Assembly (NCBI GenBank): GCA_964392775.1
Contig: CAYMRD010000009.1
Coordinates: 62,001-126,000, forward strand
Origin: UKL13-3 sp964392775
Lineage (GTDB): Bacteria; Bacteroidota; Bacteroidia; UKL13-3
Direction of reading: 5' to 3'
DNA: 64,000 nt
A model generated the notes under the pieces. It was given only the letters and a program-made list of their open reading frames with translations. It did no database searches and was not told where the DNA came from. Numbering within the stretch: position 1 is the stretch's first letter; the number at the start of each line of letters is the position of its first letter. Both the position numbers and the translations under genes were made by a program. Of the stretch, positions 25,353-35,363 are shown piece after piece.

Positions 25353-25471
25353 GGCATCAAAGTGCCTAAAAACAGTATCCACATCTTGCGAAAAAAAGCG
25401 CAGCGGAATTTTAAATATTATACTATACTTTGCGGGTAGTAAAAACCACTTAAAAAAACGAGAACGACAAA

Positions 25472-26494
25472 ATGGGAATGTTTAGTTTCCTCACGCAGGA
25501 TTTAGCTATCGACCTTGGAACAGCCAATACGCTGATTATACACAAAGATCAGGTAGTAGTAGATGAACCATCCATCATCGCTATCAACCGGAGAACCGGC
25601 AATGTAATTGCCGTGGGCAGCCAGGCCCAGCAAATGCACGGTAAAGCACACGAAGACATCAAAACCATTCGTCCGTTAAAGGATGGTGTAATTGCCGACT
25701 TTAACGCTGCCGAGCACATGATACGTGGCATGATTGCCATGATCCAGCAAACCAACAAACTCATCAAACCACAACAGCGTATGGTGATTTGTATTCCATC
25801 GGGTATTACCGAAGTGGAAAAACGTGCTGTAAAGGATAGTGCGGAGCGTGCCGGAGCCAAGGAGGTTTATTTGATACATGAGCCGATGGCTGCTGCTATC
25901 GGTATTGGTATTGATGTGTTTGAGCCGATGGGAAATATGATCATCGATATCGGAGGGGGAACCACCGAAATTGCGGTAATAGCCCTTGCGGGTATTGTAT
26001 GTGACCAATCCATCCGTGTTGCGGGTGATGAGTTCACCGAAGATATTCTGGATTATATGCGCAGACAACACAACCTGCTGGTGGGTGAGCGTACTGCTGA
26101 GCGTATCAAAATTGAAGTAGGTGCTGCTCAAACCGAATTGGAAAATCCTCCACCTGATTTTGCGGTTAACGGAAGAGATTTGATGACAGGTATTCCAAAA
26201 CAAATCACCGTATCGTATGGCGAGATTGCTGCTGCGCTCGATAAATCAATTTCAAAAATTGAAGAAGCTGTATTGCGCGCATTGGAACTGACACCACCTG
26301 AGTTGTCGGCCGATATTTATTCAACCGGATTGTACCTCACCGGAGGAGGAGCATTGTTACGCGGATTGGATAAACGTATCTCACAAAAAACAAAACTGCC
26401 TGTTCACGTGGCCGATGATCCGCTGAGAGCTGTAGTTCGTGGTACCGGAATGGCGCTCAAGAATCTGAAGAATTTTAAATTCTTAATGACATAA
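25472..26494 (+). CDS. mreB: Rod-shape-determining actin MreB
   Basis: Actin-like ATPase that guides lateral peptidoglycan synthesis. 340 residues, usual length. Phosphate 1 motif is DLAIDLGTANTLI, the membrane-insertion N-terminus is MGMFSFLTQD, phosphate 2 is NMIIDIGGGTTEIAVI, and the adenosine motif is GLYLTGGGALLRGL near the C-terminus. First gene of mreB-mreC-mreD-mrdA-rodA, the core elongasome operon, so the cell is expected to be rod-shaped. Confidence 0.97.
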   Translation: MGMFSFLTQDLAIDLGTANTLIIHKDQVVVDEPSIIAINRRTGNVIAVGSQAQQMHGKAHEDIKTIRPLKDGVIADFNAAEHMIRGMIAMIQQTNKLIKPQQRMVICIPSGITEVEKRAVKDSAERAGAKEVYLIHEPMAAAIGIGIDVFEPMGNMIIDIGGGTTEIAVIALAGIVCDQSIRVAGDEFTEDILDYMRRQHNLLVGERTAERIKIEVGAAQTELENPPPDFAVNGRDLMTGIPKQITVSYGEIAAALDKSISKIEEAVLRALELTPPELSADIYSTGLYLTGGGALLRGLDKRISQKTKLPVHVADDPLRAVVRGTGMALKNLKNFKFLMT

Positions 26495-26499
26495 GAAAA

Positions 26500-26582
26500 G
26501 CACGAAATTCAAATATCGAAATTCGAAAAAAGAACTTCTTCTGATTTCGAATTTCGAATTTCATTATTCGGATTTATAAACG
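26500..26582. repeat. TTCGAATTTCGAATTT-type inverted repeat between mreB and mreC
   Basis: GAAATTCAAATATCGAAATTCG and, in inverted sense, TTTCGAATTTCGAATTTC can pair as an imperfect hairpin in the 88-bp gap. The same words appear inside hisS and before the M28 peptidase gene. It might moderate read-through from mreB to mreC. Confidence 0.7.
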
Positions 26583-27413
26583 ATGCGCAACCTCATATTC
26601 TTTATTTATAAGTATTATGTATTCTTCCTGTTTTTTATACTGGAAGTAGCTGCATTTGTTGTCATCTACAGGTTTAACCATTACCAAAAAGCAAGCTTCG
26701 TTAATTATACAACCGGAATCACCAGTTCCTATTATACCGCTGTAAGCAATACCCGTGAGTATTTTTACCTGCGCAAGGTAAACGATAGTTTGCAGGTTGA
26801 AAACGCCCGCCTGCACTCACAGCTTATTACATCGTATTACAAAAACAACTTCACCCCTGTACAGGTAAACGATACAGCTTACAAACAACAATACGAGTAT
26901 ATTCCGGCTCAGGTGGTAAGCAACTCGGTAACCAAACGCAACAATTACATCACGCTTAACCGTGGGCGTTTGCATGGTATCGGTCCAGAAATGGGTGTGA
27001 TTAGTGAAAACGGAATTGTTGGAATTGTGATGAATGCATCGGATCATTATTGCACAGTGCTTTCGCTGCTGAACAATAATTGTAAAATCAGCGCCAAGAT
27101 TGAGAAGAACGGAGCCTTTGGTTCGCTGGTATGGGAAGGTGACGATCCGCATTTCGCGGCCCTGCGTGATGTCAACAAACATGTCCCGTTGATGACCAAT
27201 GACGTTATCATTACCAGTAACTTTTCAACTATCTTCCCCGAAGGGATTCCGATTGGCAGAATATATTCGCATACTCTTGATGCCGGTGATAATTTTCACA
27301 CCATCAAAGTGGAGCTTAATACAGATTTTTCTACGGTATCAACAGTATATGTAATCCGTAACCTGATGAAACAGGAACAACAACAACTCGAAGCAACCAT
27401 CGTAAACAAGTGA
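26583..27413 (+). CDS. mreC: Rod-shape-determining protein MreC
   Basis: 276 residues. One transmembrane segment (FLFFILEVAAFVVIYRF, about 17-33), a coiled coil (REYFYLRKVNDSLQVENARLHSQL), then a periplasmic double beta-barrel: YIPAQVVSNSVTKRNNYITLNRG, GPEMGVISENGIVGIV, and FPEGIPIGRIYSHTLD. Bridges MreB to PBP2 in the periplasm. mreD overlaps its stop codon. Confidence 0.93.
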   Translation: MRNLIFFIYKYYVFFLFFILEVAAFVVIYRFNHYQKASFVNYTTGITSSYYTAVSNTREYFYLRKVNDSLQVENARLHSQLITSYYKNNFTPVQVNDTAYKQQYEYIPAQVVSNSVTKRNNYITLNRGRLHGIGPEMGVISENGIVGIVMNASDHYCTVLSLLNNNCKISAKIEKNGAFGSLVWEGDDPHFAALRDVNKHVPLMTNDVIITSNFSTIFPEGIPIGRIYSHTLDAGDNFHTIKVELNTDFSTVSTVYVIRNLMKQEQQQLEATIVNK

Positions 27414-27931
27414 TACTTGATCTGTTATCCTATATCGCAAAATTCGCAGGCATTATACTGTTGCAGCTTTTGCTCATCAATAATATTGAGCTGAGCAGCT
27501 ATATCAACCCTTATGTATATGTGGTATTTATTTTATTGCTGCCGGTAAGTACCAAACCCTGGCAGGTGGTAGTCATCTCCTTTTTAACAGGAGCCGTTAT
27601 TGATGCCTTTTCGAGCACACCAGGGTTGCATATTGCAGCCTGCAATGCCATGGGCTATATGCGTATACATTACCTTAAAGCCACCACTACCAAAGAAGAT
27701 ATGGAAGGCAGAATTGTTCCTTCTTTGTCGCAAAAAGGGATTGTTTGGTTTACGGTATATGGATTTGTGATGATCTTCTTACATCACACACTCTTGTTTT
27801 TTCTGGAGATATACGGCTTCCAAGAGTTCTTTGCTACCCTGTCGCGTGCAATACTCAGCACGTTGGTAACATTGCTGCTGATTATTGTAGGGCAATTGTT
27901 ATTTTTCAGAACACAAAAATCAAATGGATAG
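27410..27931 (+). CDS. mreD: Rod-shape-determining protein MreD
   Basis: 173 residues with five or so hydrophobic helices and the family signature VVISFLTGAVIDAFSSTPGLHIAACNAMGYMR. The start is a GTG at 27410 that overlaps the TGA of mreC (GTGA), a sign of translational coupling. The reading frame also overlaps mrdA by 8 bp. Inner-membrane component of the elongasome. Confidence 0.9.
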   Translation: MILDLLSYIAKFAGIILLQLLLINNIELSSYINPYVYVVFILLLPVSTKPWQVVVISFLTGAVIDAFSSTPGLHIAACNAMGYMRIHYLKATTTKEDMEGRIVPSLSQKGIVWFTVYGFVMIFLHHTLLFFLEIYGFQEFFATLSRAILSTLVTLLLIIVGQLLFFRTQKSNG

Positions 27932-29774
27932 TGTAGGAAAACGAAATATGCTCATTGCCATCTTTCTGTCGCTGGCAATTGTGTATATCATCCGGCTTGC
28001 TTTTTTACAGTTGTTTGATGATTCGTACCTGCGTTCTGCCCAAGACAACGTATTACAAGAACAAACCATTTACCCGGCCCGCGGATTGATCTACGACCGC
28101 AACGGAGAACTCCTGGTATACAACGATGCTATTTATGATTTGATGGTAACTCCCGATCAGGTTAAAAACCTGGATACTGTTGAGTTCTGCCGTGTGCTCG
28201 GCATCACCTACGAAGGATTTATTCAGCGTTTCGAAAGAATGAAACGCAGCAAAGGATATGCACCCTACCGTGAGCAGCTTTTTGAAAAGCAGCTCAGCAT
28301 TCAAACGTATGCGGCCTTTCAGGAGAAGATGTTCGACTTTCTGGGTTTCACCACCATTGTGCGCACCGACCGTAAATATAAATTCAGTGATGCCGCTCAC
28401 GTGATGGGTTATATCGGAGAGGTTACCGACCGTGATATTGAAAAAAGCAGGGAATATTACCGCATGGGGGATTTCATCGGTATCAGCGGGGTTGAAAGAT
28501 CTTATGAAGAAGTATTGCGCGGGCAAAAAGGGATCTCCTATGTTTTGGTAGATTCGAAAAACAGAACTCAGGGACGTTACAAAGACGGATTGTTTGATAC
28601 GGCAGCCGTTGCCGGACAAAATATTGAACTGAGTATCGATCATACCTTGCAGTCTTTAGGCGAGCAATTGCTAAAAAATAAAATCGGAAGTGTGGTAGCC
28701 ATTGAACCGGCAACCGGAGAAATTCTGGCCCTGGTGGCCAGTCCAACTTACGATCCAAACTTATTTGTGGGCCGCGAGCGGGGCAACAACTATATGAAAT
28801 TGTTGCGCAATCCATCCAAACCACTCTTTAACCGTCCGCTGGCAGCACCTTATCCTCCGGGTTCTATCTTTAAAGTTCTGATGGCACTAACCGGACAACA
28901 AGAGCGTGTACTCACACCTACCACAACCTATGCCTGCCACCGTGGTTATATGTTTGTGGGTTGTCATCCTCACTCCTCTCCCCTTCAACTCCGTGGAGCC
29001 ATTGCAGTTTCGTGTAATGCCTATTTTTGTCAGGTATACCGCAGTGTTGTAAACAACCCCCGTTATCCTAAAGCGGAGATGGCTTATAAAAATTTCCATA
29101 AACACATGGCCAGTTTTGGTTTGGGTAAAAAGCTGGGAGTAGATTTGTATGGTGAAGGAGGAGGCTTATTGCCTACTTCAGAATATTACGATAAAATTTA
29201 TGGCCGCTACCGCTGGCAGGCTACCACAACAATATCATTGGGTATCGGACAAGGAGAACTTGGTATCACTCCTTTGCAAATGGCGAACGCCACAGCAGCC
29301 GTGGCCAACCGTGGTTATTGGGTTACACCACATGTGGTTAAAACCATTGACGGCAAACCAAACCCCAATCCCGAATACCAGACTAAGCACTGGACCACCA
29401 TTGACACATCTTATTTCCCAATCGTAATAGAAGGTATGCACGATGTGATTATGGCGGGAACCGCGCGCATTGCGCAAATTCCGGGAATCGAAATTTGCGG
29501 AAAAACGGGAACAGCACAAAATCCTCATGGTAAAGACCACTCCGTATTTTTCGCGTTTGCTCCCAAAGACAATCCGAAAATTGCCATTGCGGTTATTGTA
29601 GAGAATGCCGGCTTTGGAGCAACATGGGCCGCTCCAATTGCCAGCTTAATGATGGAACAATATTTAACAGGTAAATGTGATACAAGGCCTGCTCTCAAAG
29701 AGCGTATGCTTAAAGGAAACTTAGTTCATAAAAATGATACAAGCGCAGCAACAACCCAAACCATCAAACGTTGA
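27924..29774 (+). CDS. mrdA: Penicillin-binding protein 2 (elongasome transpeptidase)
   Basis: Class B PBP, 616 residues. One N-terminal transmembrane helix (MLIAIFLSLAIVYIIRLAFL), the dimerisation domain with ARGLIYDRNGELLVYN, then the transpeptidase domain with the SxxK motif PPGSIFKVLMAL, SxN as SCNAYF, and KTG as CGKTGTAQNPHG. All catalytic motifs are intact. It crosslinks peptidoglycan made by its partner RodA, whose gene overlaps it by 41 bp. Confidence 0.95.
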   Translation: MDSVGKRNMLIAIFLSLAIVYIIRLAFLQLFDDSYLRSAQDNVLQEQTIYPARGLIYDRNGELLVYNDAIYDLMVTPDQVKNLDTVEFCRVLGITYEGFIQRFERMKRSKGYAPYREQLFEKQLSIQTYAAFQEKMFDFLGFTTIVRTDRKYKFSDAAHVMGYIGEVTDRDIEKSREYYRMGDFIGISGVERSYEEVLRGQKGISYVLVDSKNRTQGRYKDGLFDTAAVAGQNIELSIDHTLQSLGEQLLKNKIGSVVAIEPATGEILALVASPTYDPNLFVGRERGNNYMKLLRNPSKPLFNRPLAAPYPPGSIFKVLMALTGQQERVLTPTTTYACHRGYMFVGCHPHSSPLQLRGAIAVSCNAYFCQVYRSVVNNPRYPKAEMAYKNFHKHMASFGLGKKLGVDLYGEGGGLLPTSEYYDKIYGRYRWQATTTISLGIGQGELGITPLQMANATAAVANRGYWVTPHVVKTIDGKPNPNPEYQTKHWTTIDTSYFPIVIEGMHDVIMAGTARIAQIPGIEICGKTGTAQNPHGKDHSVFFAFAPKDNPKIAIAVIVENAGFGATWAAPIASLMMEQYLTGKCDTRPALKERMLKGNLVHKNDTSAATTQTIKR

Positions 29775-31014
29775 TTGGCTCACTCTTGCATTGTATTATG
29801 CATTTGTGATTACCGGTTTACTTTGTATTTACGCATCGGTGTATAAGGATACACACCCGATGATTTACGATACTGAAATGAACTATGGGAAGCAGCTCAT
29901 TTGGATTGGTATTTCATCTTTCATAGGACTGCTCATTTTAATGGTAGACGAAAAGTTTTTCTACGCTTTCTCCTACCCGATTTATGCCATCACCATTTTG
30001 CTCTTATTGGCCGTACTTGCTTTTGCCACAACCGTAAAAGGTTCGAGTTCGTGGATTGAAATTGGAGGCTTCCGTATGCAGCCTGCCGAGTTTGCGAAGT
30101 TTGGAACCTCACTGGCTCTGGCAAGATACCTGGGAGGATTTAATATCAAGTTTAAGGATCGCAAGGTTCAATACATTGCCGGAGCTATGATTTTATTGCC
30201 GATGGTGATTATCCTTTTGCAAAATGAAACCGGAAGTGCGTTGGTGTTTGGCTCCTTTATATTTATGCTTTACCGTGAAGGTTTACCCGGCTATTTTTTA
30301 TTTGTAGGATTTATGATGGGAGTGCTGGCCGTGTTGGCTCTGGTCTTTCCTTCGATTTATCTGGTGATTGCCATCGCCATCATAGCCGCTTTATTTACTC
30401 TGGTTATCCGCAGAAACCGCCAAAATTTACTCATTGTGGCAGGTGTAGCTTTGCTTGCAATGGCTTACGTAAGCAGTATCGGTTATGCGTTTGAAAACAT
30501 TCTGCAACCGCACCAAAAATCCCGTATCAATGTGTTGCTTGGTAAAGAAGTGGATTTAAAAGGAGCCGGTTACAATGTGCAGCAATCTAAAATTGCCATT
30601 GGTTCCGGAGGCTTTTGGGGCAAGGGGTTCTTGGAAGGCACACAAAACAAGTTTCGGTTTGTGCCCGAACAAAGTACCGACTTTATCTTTTGCACCATTG
30701 GTGAAGAATATGGATTTATCGGTTCGGTAATTTTTATTATTCTTTATATGCTGCTGCTGTGGCGCATCCTGGTGATGGCCGAACGTCAGCGCCAAAAGTT
30801 TAACCGTATTTACGGGTATTGCGTGGCCTCTATTCTCTTCTTCCACTTTGCCATCAATATCGGGATGACTCTGGGCCTCCTGCCTGTTATCGGTATTCCA
30901 TTACCTTTTTTCAGCTACGGAGGTTCGGCTTTGCTGAGTTTCACCATCCTCTTGTTCATCTTCATCCGACTCGACTCCAACCGTCAGAATGAGCTGAGAG
31001 GCGCATTTGATTAG
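29734..31014 (+). CDS. rodA: Rod-shape-determining glycosyltransferase RodA
   Basis: SEDS-family peptidoglycan polymerase, 426 residues, about ten membrane helices. Family blocks include WIEIGGFRMQPAEFAKFGTSLALARYL, ILLQNETGSALVFGSF, FRFVPEQSTDFIFCTIGEEYGFIGS (the WPE/acid-containing catalytic loop region) and GIPLPFFSYGGSALLSF. It ends the five-gene elongasome operon. The ATG lies 41 bp inside mrdA in another frame, so expression is probably coupled. Confidence 0.95.
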   Translation: MIQAQQQPKPSNVDWLTLALYYAFVITGLLCIYASVYKDTHPMIYDTEMNYGKQLIWIGISSFIGLLILMVDEKFFYAFSYPIYAITILLLLAVLAFATTVKGSSSWIEIGGFRMQPAEFAKFGTSLALARYLGGFNIKFKDRKVQYIAGAMILLPMVIILLQNETGSALVFGSFIFMLYREGLPGYFLFVGFMMGVLAVLALVFPSIYLVIAIAIIAALFTLVIRRNRQNLLIVAGVALLAMAYVSSIGYAFENILQPHQKSRINVLLGKEVDLKGAGYNVQQSKIAIGSGGFWGKGFLEGTQNKFRFVPEQSTDFIFCTIGEEYGFIGSVIFIILYMLLLWRILVMAERQRQKFNRIYGYCVASILFFHFAINIGMTLGLLPVIGIPLPFFSYGGSALLSFTILLFIFIRLDSNRQNELRGAFD

Positions 31015-31134
31015 AAGCCCTCTCAAAAATAGAACCTATGTCAGGTTGAGCCTGTAGAAACCCGCTTTTTTATACAGAAATAGCCTTCGACAAGCTCAGG
31101 CTGACACCTGATGATTTTTGAGATGACTTCTGGT
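31012..31134. repeat. Dispersed ~115-bp repeat, copy 2
   Basis: CAGGTTGAGCCTGTAGAAAC and GCCTTCGACAAGCTCAGGCT form an inverted pair, with CTCAAAAAT / ATTTTTGAGAT outside. Whole-length match to the reverse complement of 8761-8876. It begins at the stop codon of rodA and could act as the operon's end structure. Confidence 0.8.
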
Positions 31135-31285
31135 AATATTGGTCAATAACTGATTCGGCCATTTGTAGTTACTAAGCTTTCTGAAACGAATACCGGCACC
31201 TTTATATGAAGGTGATTAATAACAGGTAATGGTGCAGTTTCGGATTATTCCAATATCTTTGCCGCTCATTTTATAAAAAAGTACT

Positions 31286-33124
31286 TTGATAACATTTAAC
31301 GAACTGGGTTTAGACACGTCCGTTCTAAACGCCATCTCGGAGATGGGTTTTACAAACCCTACTCCAGTTCAGGAACAGTCCATTCCTGTATTTTTAGAGA
31401 CCGAAAGAGACATTTTGGCCCTTGCACAAACCGGTACCGGTAAAACTGCAGCTTTTGGCTTGCCTTTGTTGCACAAAATTGATTTTAACAGCAAAACAAC
31501 ACAAGCCCTTATTATTTGCCCGACACGTGAATTGTGTTTGCAAATTTCGAAAGACCTTACCAATTACAGCAAATTTTTAAAAGGTGTGAACATCGCTGCT
31601 GTATACGGAGGCTCAAGCATTACCCAACAAATTGACCAATTGAGACGCGGTGCGCAAATTATTGTTGCTACACCGGGCCGCCTGATGGACTTGATGGATC
31701 GCAAAGCCGTAAAAATTCAAAACATCGGTTATGTTGTTTTGGATGAGGCTGATGAAATGCTGAACATGGGTTTCCGCGATGATATTGAACAAATATTATC
31801 AGACACTCCGGCCGAAAAACGCGTAGCCTTATTTAGCGCTACCATGCCTAAACAGGTAAAACAAATTGCCGACAGATACCTGAAAGATCCGGTAGAAATT
31901 ACCGTTGGTCGCAAAAACACCGGTAACGCCAATATTACGCACGAGTATGCCGTTGTGCATGCCCGTGATAAAGTAGCCGCCCTTAAACGCGTATTGGATT
32001 ATACCAGCGACCATTTTTATGGTATCGTATTCTGCCAAACCAAAAACGAAACTCAGGACATCAGCGATAAGCTGATTCGTGAAGGATACAATGCTGATTG
32101 TTTGCATGGCGATTTGAGCCAGGGACAACGCGAAAAGGTAATGAGCCGTTTCCGTCACCATGCCATCAAAATTTTGCTGGCAACAGATGTAGCTGCACGT
32201 GGTATTGACGTTAGCGGAATTACCCACGTTGTGCATTATCATTTGCCGGATGATATTGAGAACTACACACACCGTAGCGGACGTACAGCCCGTGCCGGTA
32301 AAACAGGTATCTCATTTACCCTCCTTAATATGCGCGAGCAATACCGCCTGCGTGAAATTGAGAAGCTGACGGGTATTAAATTCAACCGCATCATGATTCC
32401 TTCGGCTACCGAAGTGCGTGATAAAAAACTGATAGCCTTTACCGATACCATCAAAAACTGTGAGATCGAAGAAGGTATTTTTGACCAGACAGTATTGGAT
32501 GGCCTGGAACCTTTAATGGAACTCAGCAAAGAGGAACTGGTTAAAAAGATGCTTTCGCTTGAACTTCGCAGGTTCTCGGATGAGTATTTGAACGCACCGG
32601 ATCTGAATGTTCAGGAACGCTCAGCTTCATCTCCCCGCGAAAGCAGAGGCCATGAAGGTGGAGATCGCGAACCACGTGAACGCGCTTACGGATCAAACCG
32701 TGGTGCACGTTTGTTTGTGAGCATTGGCCAGAAAGATGGTTTGAATATTGGTTCATTAAAAGACTTTATTACCCATACAACCGGCATCAACAGCACTGAT
32801 ATTCACCGTGTAGACGTAAAAGGAGTTTACTCTTTTGTAAACGTTGAAGAAAATGTGGTTGATAAGTTGATGCAATCATTGCATGGCAGCCTTTACAACG
32901 ACCGTCAGGTACGTGTTGAAGTATCGGGCAATGCAAATGATACCGGACGTACCCGCAGCTCTTCGGGAGGTGGTTACGGAGGCGGACGTGGCGGTGACCG
33001 TGGCGGACGTGGTGGTGACCGCGGTGGACGTTCATACGGTGGTTCAAGAGGCGGTGAGCGTGGTGGCGACCGTGGCGGAAGATCATACGGTGGCGGAAGC
33101 GACAGACGCAAACGCTCTTACTAA
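31286..33124 (+). CDS. DEAD-box RNA helicase (DeaD/CsdA type)
   Basis: 612 residues. All helicase motifs are present: Q motif GFTNPTPVQEQSIP, I AQTGTGKTAA, Ia PTRELC, Ib TPGRLMDL, II DEAD, III SAT, and VI HRSGRTARAGKTG. After about residue 470 comes a DbpA-like RNA-binding domain (RLFVSIGQKDGLNIGSLKDFI ... VKGVYSFVNVEE), then a Gly/Arg-rich tail with RGGDRGGR repeats. The start must be TTG at 31286, because a stop lies four codons upstream in frame and no ATG precedes the Q motif. Likely role in ribosome assembly or cold-adapted RNA unwinding. Confidence 0.95.
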   Translation: MITFNELGLDTSVLNAISEMGFTNPTPVQEQSIPVFLETERDILALAQTGTGKTAAFGLPLLHKIDFNSKTTQALIICPTRELCLQISKDLTNYSKFLKGVNIAAVYGGSSITQQIDQLRRGAQIIVATPGRLMDLMDRKAVKIQNIGYVVLDEADEMLNMGFRDDIEQILSDTPAEKRVALFSATMPKQVKQIADRYLKDPVEITVGRKNTGNANITHEYAVVHARDKVAALKRVLDYTSDHFYGIVFCQTKNETQDISDKLIREGYNADCLHGDLSQGQREKVMSRFRHHAIKILLATDVAARGIDVSGITHVVHYHLPDDIENYTHRSGRTARAGKTGISFTLLNMREQYRLREIEKLTGIKFNRIMIPSATEVRDKKLIAFTDTIKNCEIEEGIFDQTVLDGLEPLMELSKEELVKKMLSLELRRFSDEYLNAPDLNVQERSASSPRESRGHEGGDREPRERAYGSNRGARLFVSIGQKDGLNIGSLKDFITHTTGINSTDIHRVDVKGVYSFVNVEENVVDKLMQSLHGSLYNDRQVRVEVSGNANDTGRTRSSSGGGYGGGRGGDRGGRGGDRGGRSYGGSRGGERGGDRGGRSYGGGSDRRKRSY

Positions 33125-33134
33125 AAATCTATAC

Positions 33135-33161
33135 AAAAGACTGCTCTCTGGCAGTCTTTTT
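33135..33161 (+). terminator. Terminator of the DEAD-box helicase gene
   Basis: AAAAGACTGC (33135-33144) pairs with GCAGTCTTTT (33151-33160) around TCTCTG, followed by T-rich sequence. Confidence 0.85.
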
Positions 33162-33221
33162 CTTTTACCCTTTTTAGGTTTACTTTTATTCCTTAATCTT
33201 GTACCAATATTTATAAGATAT

Positions 33222-33938
33222 ATGAAAAGACTTACTATTCTTCTTGTTCTTCCTCTTTTAATGGCTGTTGGCGCTTCGGCACAAACAAAAGTGTATTCCT
33301 CGGCTTCAAGCGAAATGATTTTCTCATTTGCCAATATTACCAAAAACGGTAACGATGTTGAAAGTAAACTTCGTTGGTCACCGGTATTCAATGCCCAGGG
33401 TTTGGTAAACTATGATTTCAGCAACCGGTTCGGATTCTTTCACGGATTGGCCGTTCGAAACGTTGGTTTTATTTATGACCAAAGTGCCGATACAATGAAA
33501 AAATTCAGAACCTATAACCTGGGTATCCCATTGGGTATCAAACTCGGAAACCTTGATAATGGATTATTTATTTATGGTGGTTACGAATTTGAAGTCCCAA
33601 TCGCTTACAAGGAAAAAACGTTTGTAAACGATGATAAGAAAGATAAAATTGTTGTTTGGTTTTCGAACCGCACCGAATGGTTTACCCAATCTCTTTTTGT
33701 TGGATTGAACCTCCCGGGCGGAGCCAATATCAAATTCAAATATTACATCAATCAGTTCTTTAACAAAAACTACACAGAGAATGTAAATGGAGTGCAAACA
33801 AAACCATTTGAGAATTTTAATGCCAATGTGTTTTACATCGCACTTGATTATAATGTATTTAAAGACTTAGGTGATTATGGCCGACCAAAAGCCAAACCTC
33901 AGCACAAAGAAGACCGGTACAGTTACAATTACAAATAA
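33222..33938 (+). CDS. Outer-membrane beta-barrel-like secreted protein
   Basis: 238 residues from ATG 33222; the open frame extends upstream through the antisense-like overlap with the helicase tail and must be trimmed. MKRLTILLVLPLLMAVGASAQ is a signal peptide. The mature chain has alternating beta-strand patterns (NRFGFFHGLAVRNVGFIY, GLFIYGGYEFEVPIAYKEKTF, ANIKFKYYINQFFNKNY, NANVFYIALDYNVF), consistent with a small outer-membrane barrel, but the last residues are charged (HKEDRYSYNYK). Function unknown. Confidence 0.75.
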   Translation: MKRLTILLVLPLLMAVGASAQTKVYSSASSEMIFSFANITKNGNDVESKLRWSPVFNAQGLVNYDFSNRFGFFHGLAVRNVGFIYDQSADTMKKFRTYNLGIPLGIKLGNLDNGLFIYGGYEFEVPIAYKEKTFVNDDKKDKIVVWFSNRTEWFTQSLFVGLNLPGGANIKFKYYINQFFNKNYTENVNGVQTKPFENFNANVFYIALDYNVFKDLGDYGRPKAKPQHKEDRYSYNYK

Positions 33939-33940
33939 CA

Positions 33941-33968
33941 AAAAATCCCGCCATCAGCGGGATTTTTT
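33941..33968. terminator. Bidirectional terminator between convergent genes
   Basis: AAAAATCCCGC (33941-33951) pairs perfectly with GCGGGATTTTT (33957-33967). A runs and T runs on the two sides make it usable from both directions; it reaches the stop codon of lutB. Confidence 0.85.
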
Positions 33969-35338
33969 TATGCGCCAAACTGTTCGCGCCAGAGTTGGTT
34001 AAATGATTTGTCGGCAAGCTTCGGAAACTCTCTTCGATCACCCCAGGAGGATTTAAAAAATGAATTCAGCATAAACTGCTTGATAGTGCTTCCTTTATTC
34101 ATGTTTTTACGGGAAAGCATTATCTTTTTCCAGCTAAACCACATTAGCTTCTCACTATTCTTTGCTAAACCTGCATTAACAGCATCCCTTCTATTGCGCA
34201 ACAAATGGTTGTGCAAATCAATCTTCACCGGACAAACATCCGTACACTTACCACATAAAGTTGACGCATTACTCAAATGTTTGTAATCATCAAGACCTTT
34301 CATGTGTGGGGTAATAACTGCTCCTACCGGACCCGCATGAGGTGAGTCATAAGCAGGACCTCCGATGGTTTGAAACACCGGGCACACATTGCTGCATGCT
34401 CCACATTTTATACAGGTTAATGCCTGACGCTGGTCGGGCTGTGCCAGCAAACTGCTGCGTCCGTTATCTATCAATATCACAATAAACTCTTTGGGGCCAT
34501 CCTGATCCTCATGCGCACGCGGACCTATAACGGTATTGTAGGCGGTCATCTTCTGACCGGTACCATGCGTAGCCAGCAAGGGCCACATCAAATCCAAATC
34601 ATTTAGAGTAGGTAAAATCTTTTCTATTCCGGCCAATACAACGTGGGTATTCACAAAAGTGCTGCTTAAACGTGCATTCCCTTCATTTTCGGTAATAGCT
34701 ACCATCCCGCTGTCTGCAATCAAAAAGTTAGCCCCGCTGATGCCTATATCAGCTGTGAGATAATCGTTTCGAACCGCATTGCGTACATCATCACTTAATT
34801 CTTCGGCTGATGCATCCAATGAGGAGCTTATAATGCCATTCAAAAGGCTGGCCACCTCCTGACGGCTTTTGTGCATAGCCGGTGTTACCGGATGATAAGG
34901 TGGCTCTTCTGCCTTATCTACGATATATTCACCTAAATCGGTTTCGATAACTTCTAGCCCCTTTTTGCGAAGATGCTTATTTAAGCCAATCTCTTCCGCC
35001 ATCATTGATTTGCTCTTCACAATCTTGCGGGCATTTCGTTTCGTCAAAATCTGTTCAACTTCATATAAAGCGGTTTCGGCATCGCTTGCCCAAATAACTT
35101 TACCGCCTTTGCGCATCACTGCAGCCTCAAACTCGATAAGATACTTATCCAGATTTTCAATCACCTTCCAGCGAACATAAGCTGCACGATCGCGGGCAAG
35201 CTCCAAATGCCGATACTGTTTTTTTCCATGCACAACAGCTCCCTCATATTTATTTACAGCAAGCTGCACCTTCAACCGGGTTTCCCGGTCGAACGCATGA
35301 ACTTCGGTATATGCTAAAAATTCGTCTGCCTTACGCAT
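33968..35338 (-). CDS. lutB: Lactate utilization iron-sulfur protein LutB
   Basis: 456 residues. An LUD domain occupies about 60-300 (ISGANFLIADSGMVAITENEGNARL; HVVLAGIEKILPTL), followed by two ferredoxin-type clusters: CIKCGACSNVCP (309-320) and CGKCTDVCP (362-370), and a helical C-terminus with WFSWKKIML. LutB is the electron-transfer subunit of the LutABC L-lactate dehydrogenase complex. lutA and lutC are not adjacent here: upstream is panC and downstream an unrelated gene. Confidence 0.92.
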   Translation of the reverse strand: MRKADEFLAYTEVHAFDRETRLKVQLAVNKYEGAVVHGKKQYRHLELARDRAAYVRWKVIENLDKYLIEFEAAVMRKGGKVIWASDAETALYEVEQILTKRNARKIVKSKSMMAEEIGLNKHLRKKGLEVIETDLGEYIVDKAEEPPYHPVTPAMHKSRQEVASLLNGIISSSLDASAEELSDDVRNAVRNDYLTADIGISGANFLIADSGMVAITENEGNARLSSTFVNTHVVLAGIEKILPTLNDLDLMWPLLATHGTGQKMTAYNTVIGPRAHEDQDGPKEFIVILIDNGRSSLLAQPDQRQALTCIKCGACSNVCPVFQTIGGPAYDSPHAGPVGAVITPHMKGLDDYKHLSNASTLCGKCTDVCPVKIDLHNHLLRNRRDAVNAGLAKNSEKLMWFSWKKIMLSRKNMNKGSTIKQFMLNSFFKSSWGDRREFPKLADKSFNQLWREQFGA

Positions 35339-35363
35339 CTATTCAAAGTAAATACATAATGGG

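Noticed and set aside
28053..28643. 196-codon minus-strand open frame inside mrdA
   Set aside because: Antisense shadow of a conserved transpeptidase.
32883..33221. Upstream extension of the outer-membrane protein frame into the helicase gene
   Set aside because: Val/Ala/Asp-rich translation of the RGG tail in another frame; the signal peptide starts at 33222.
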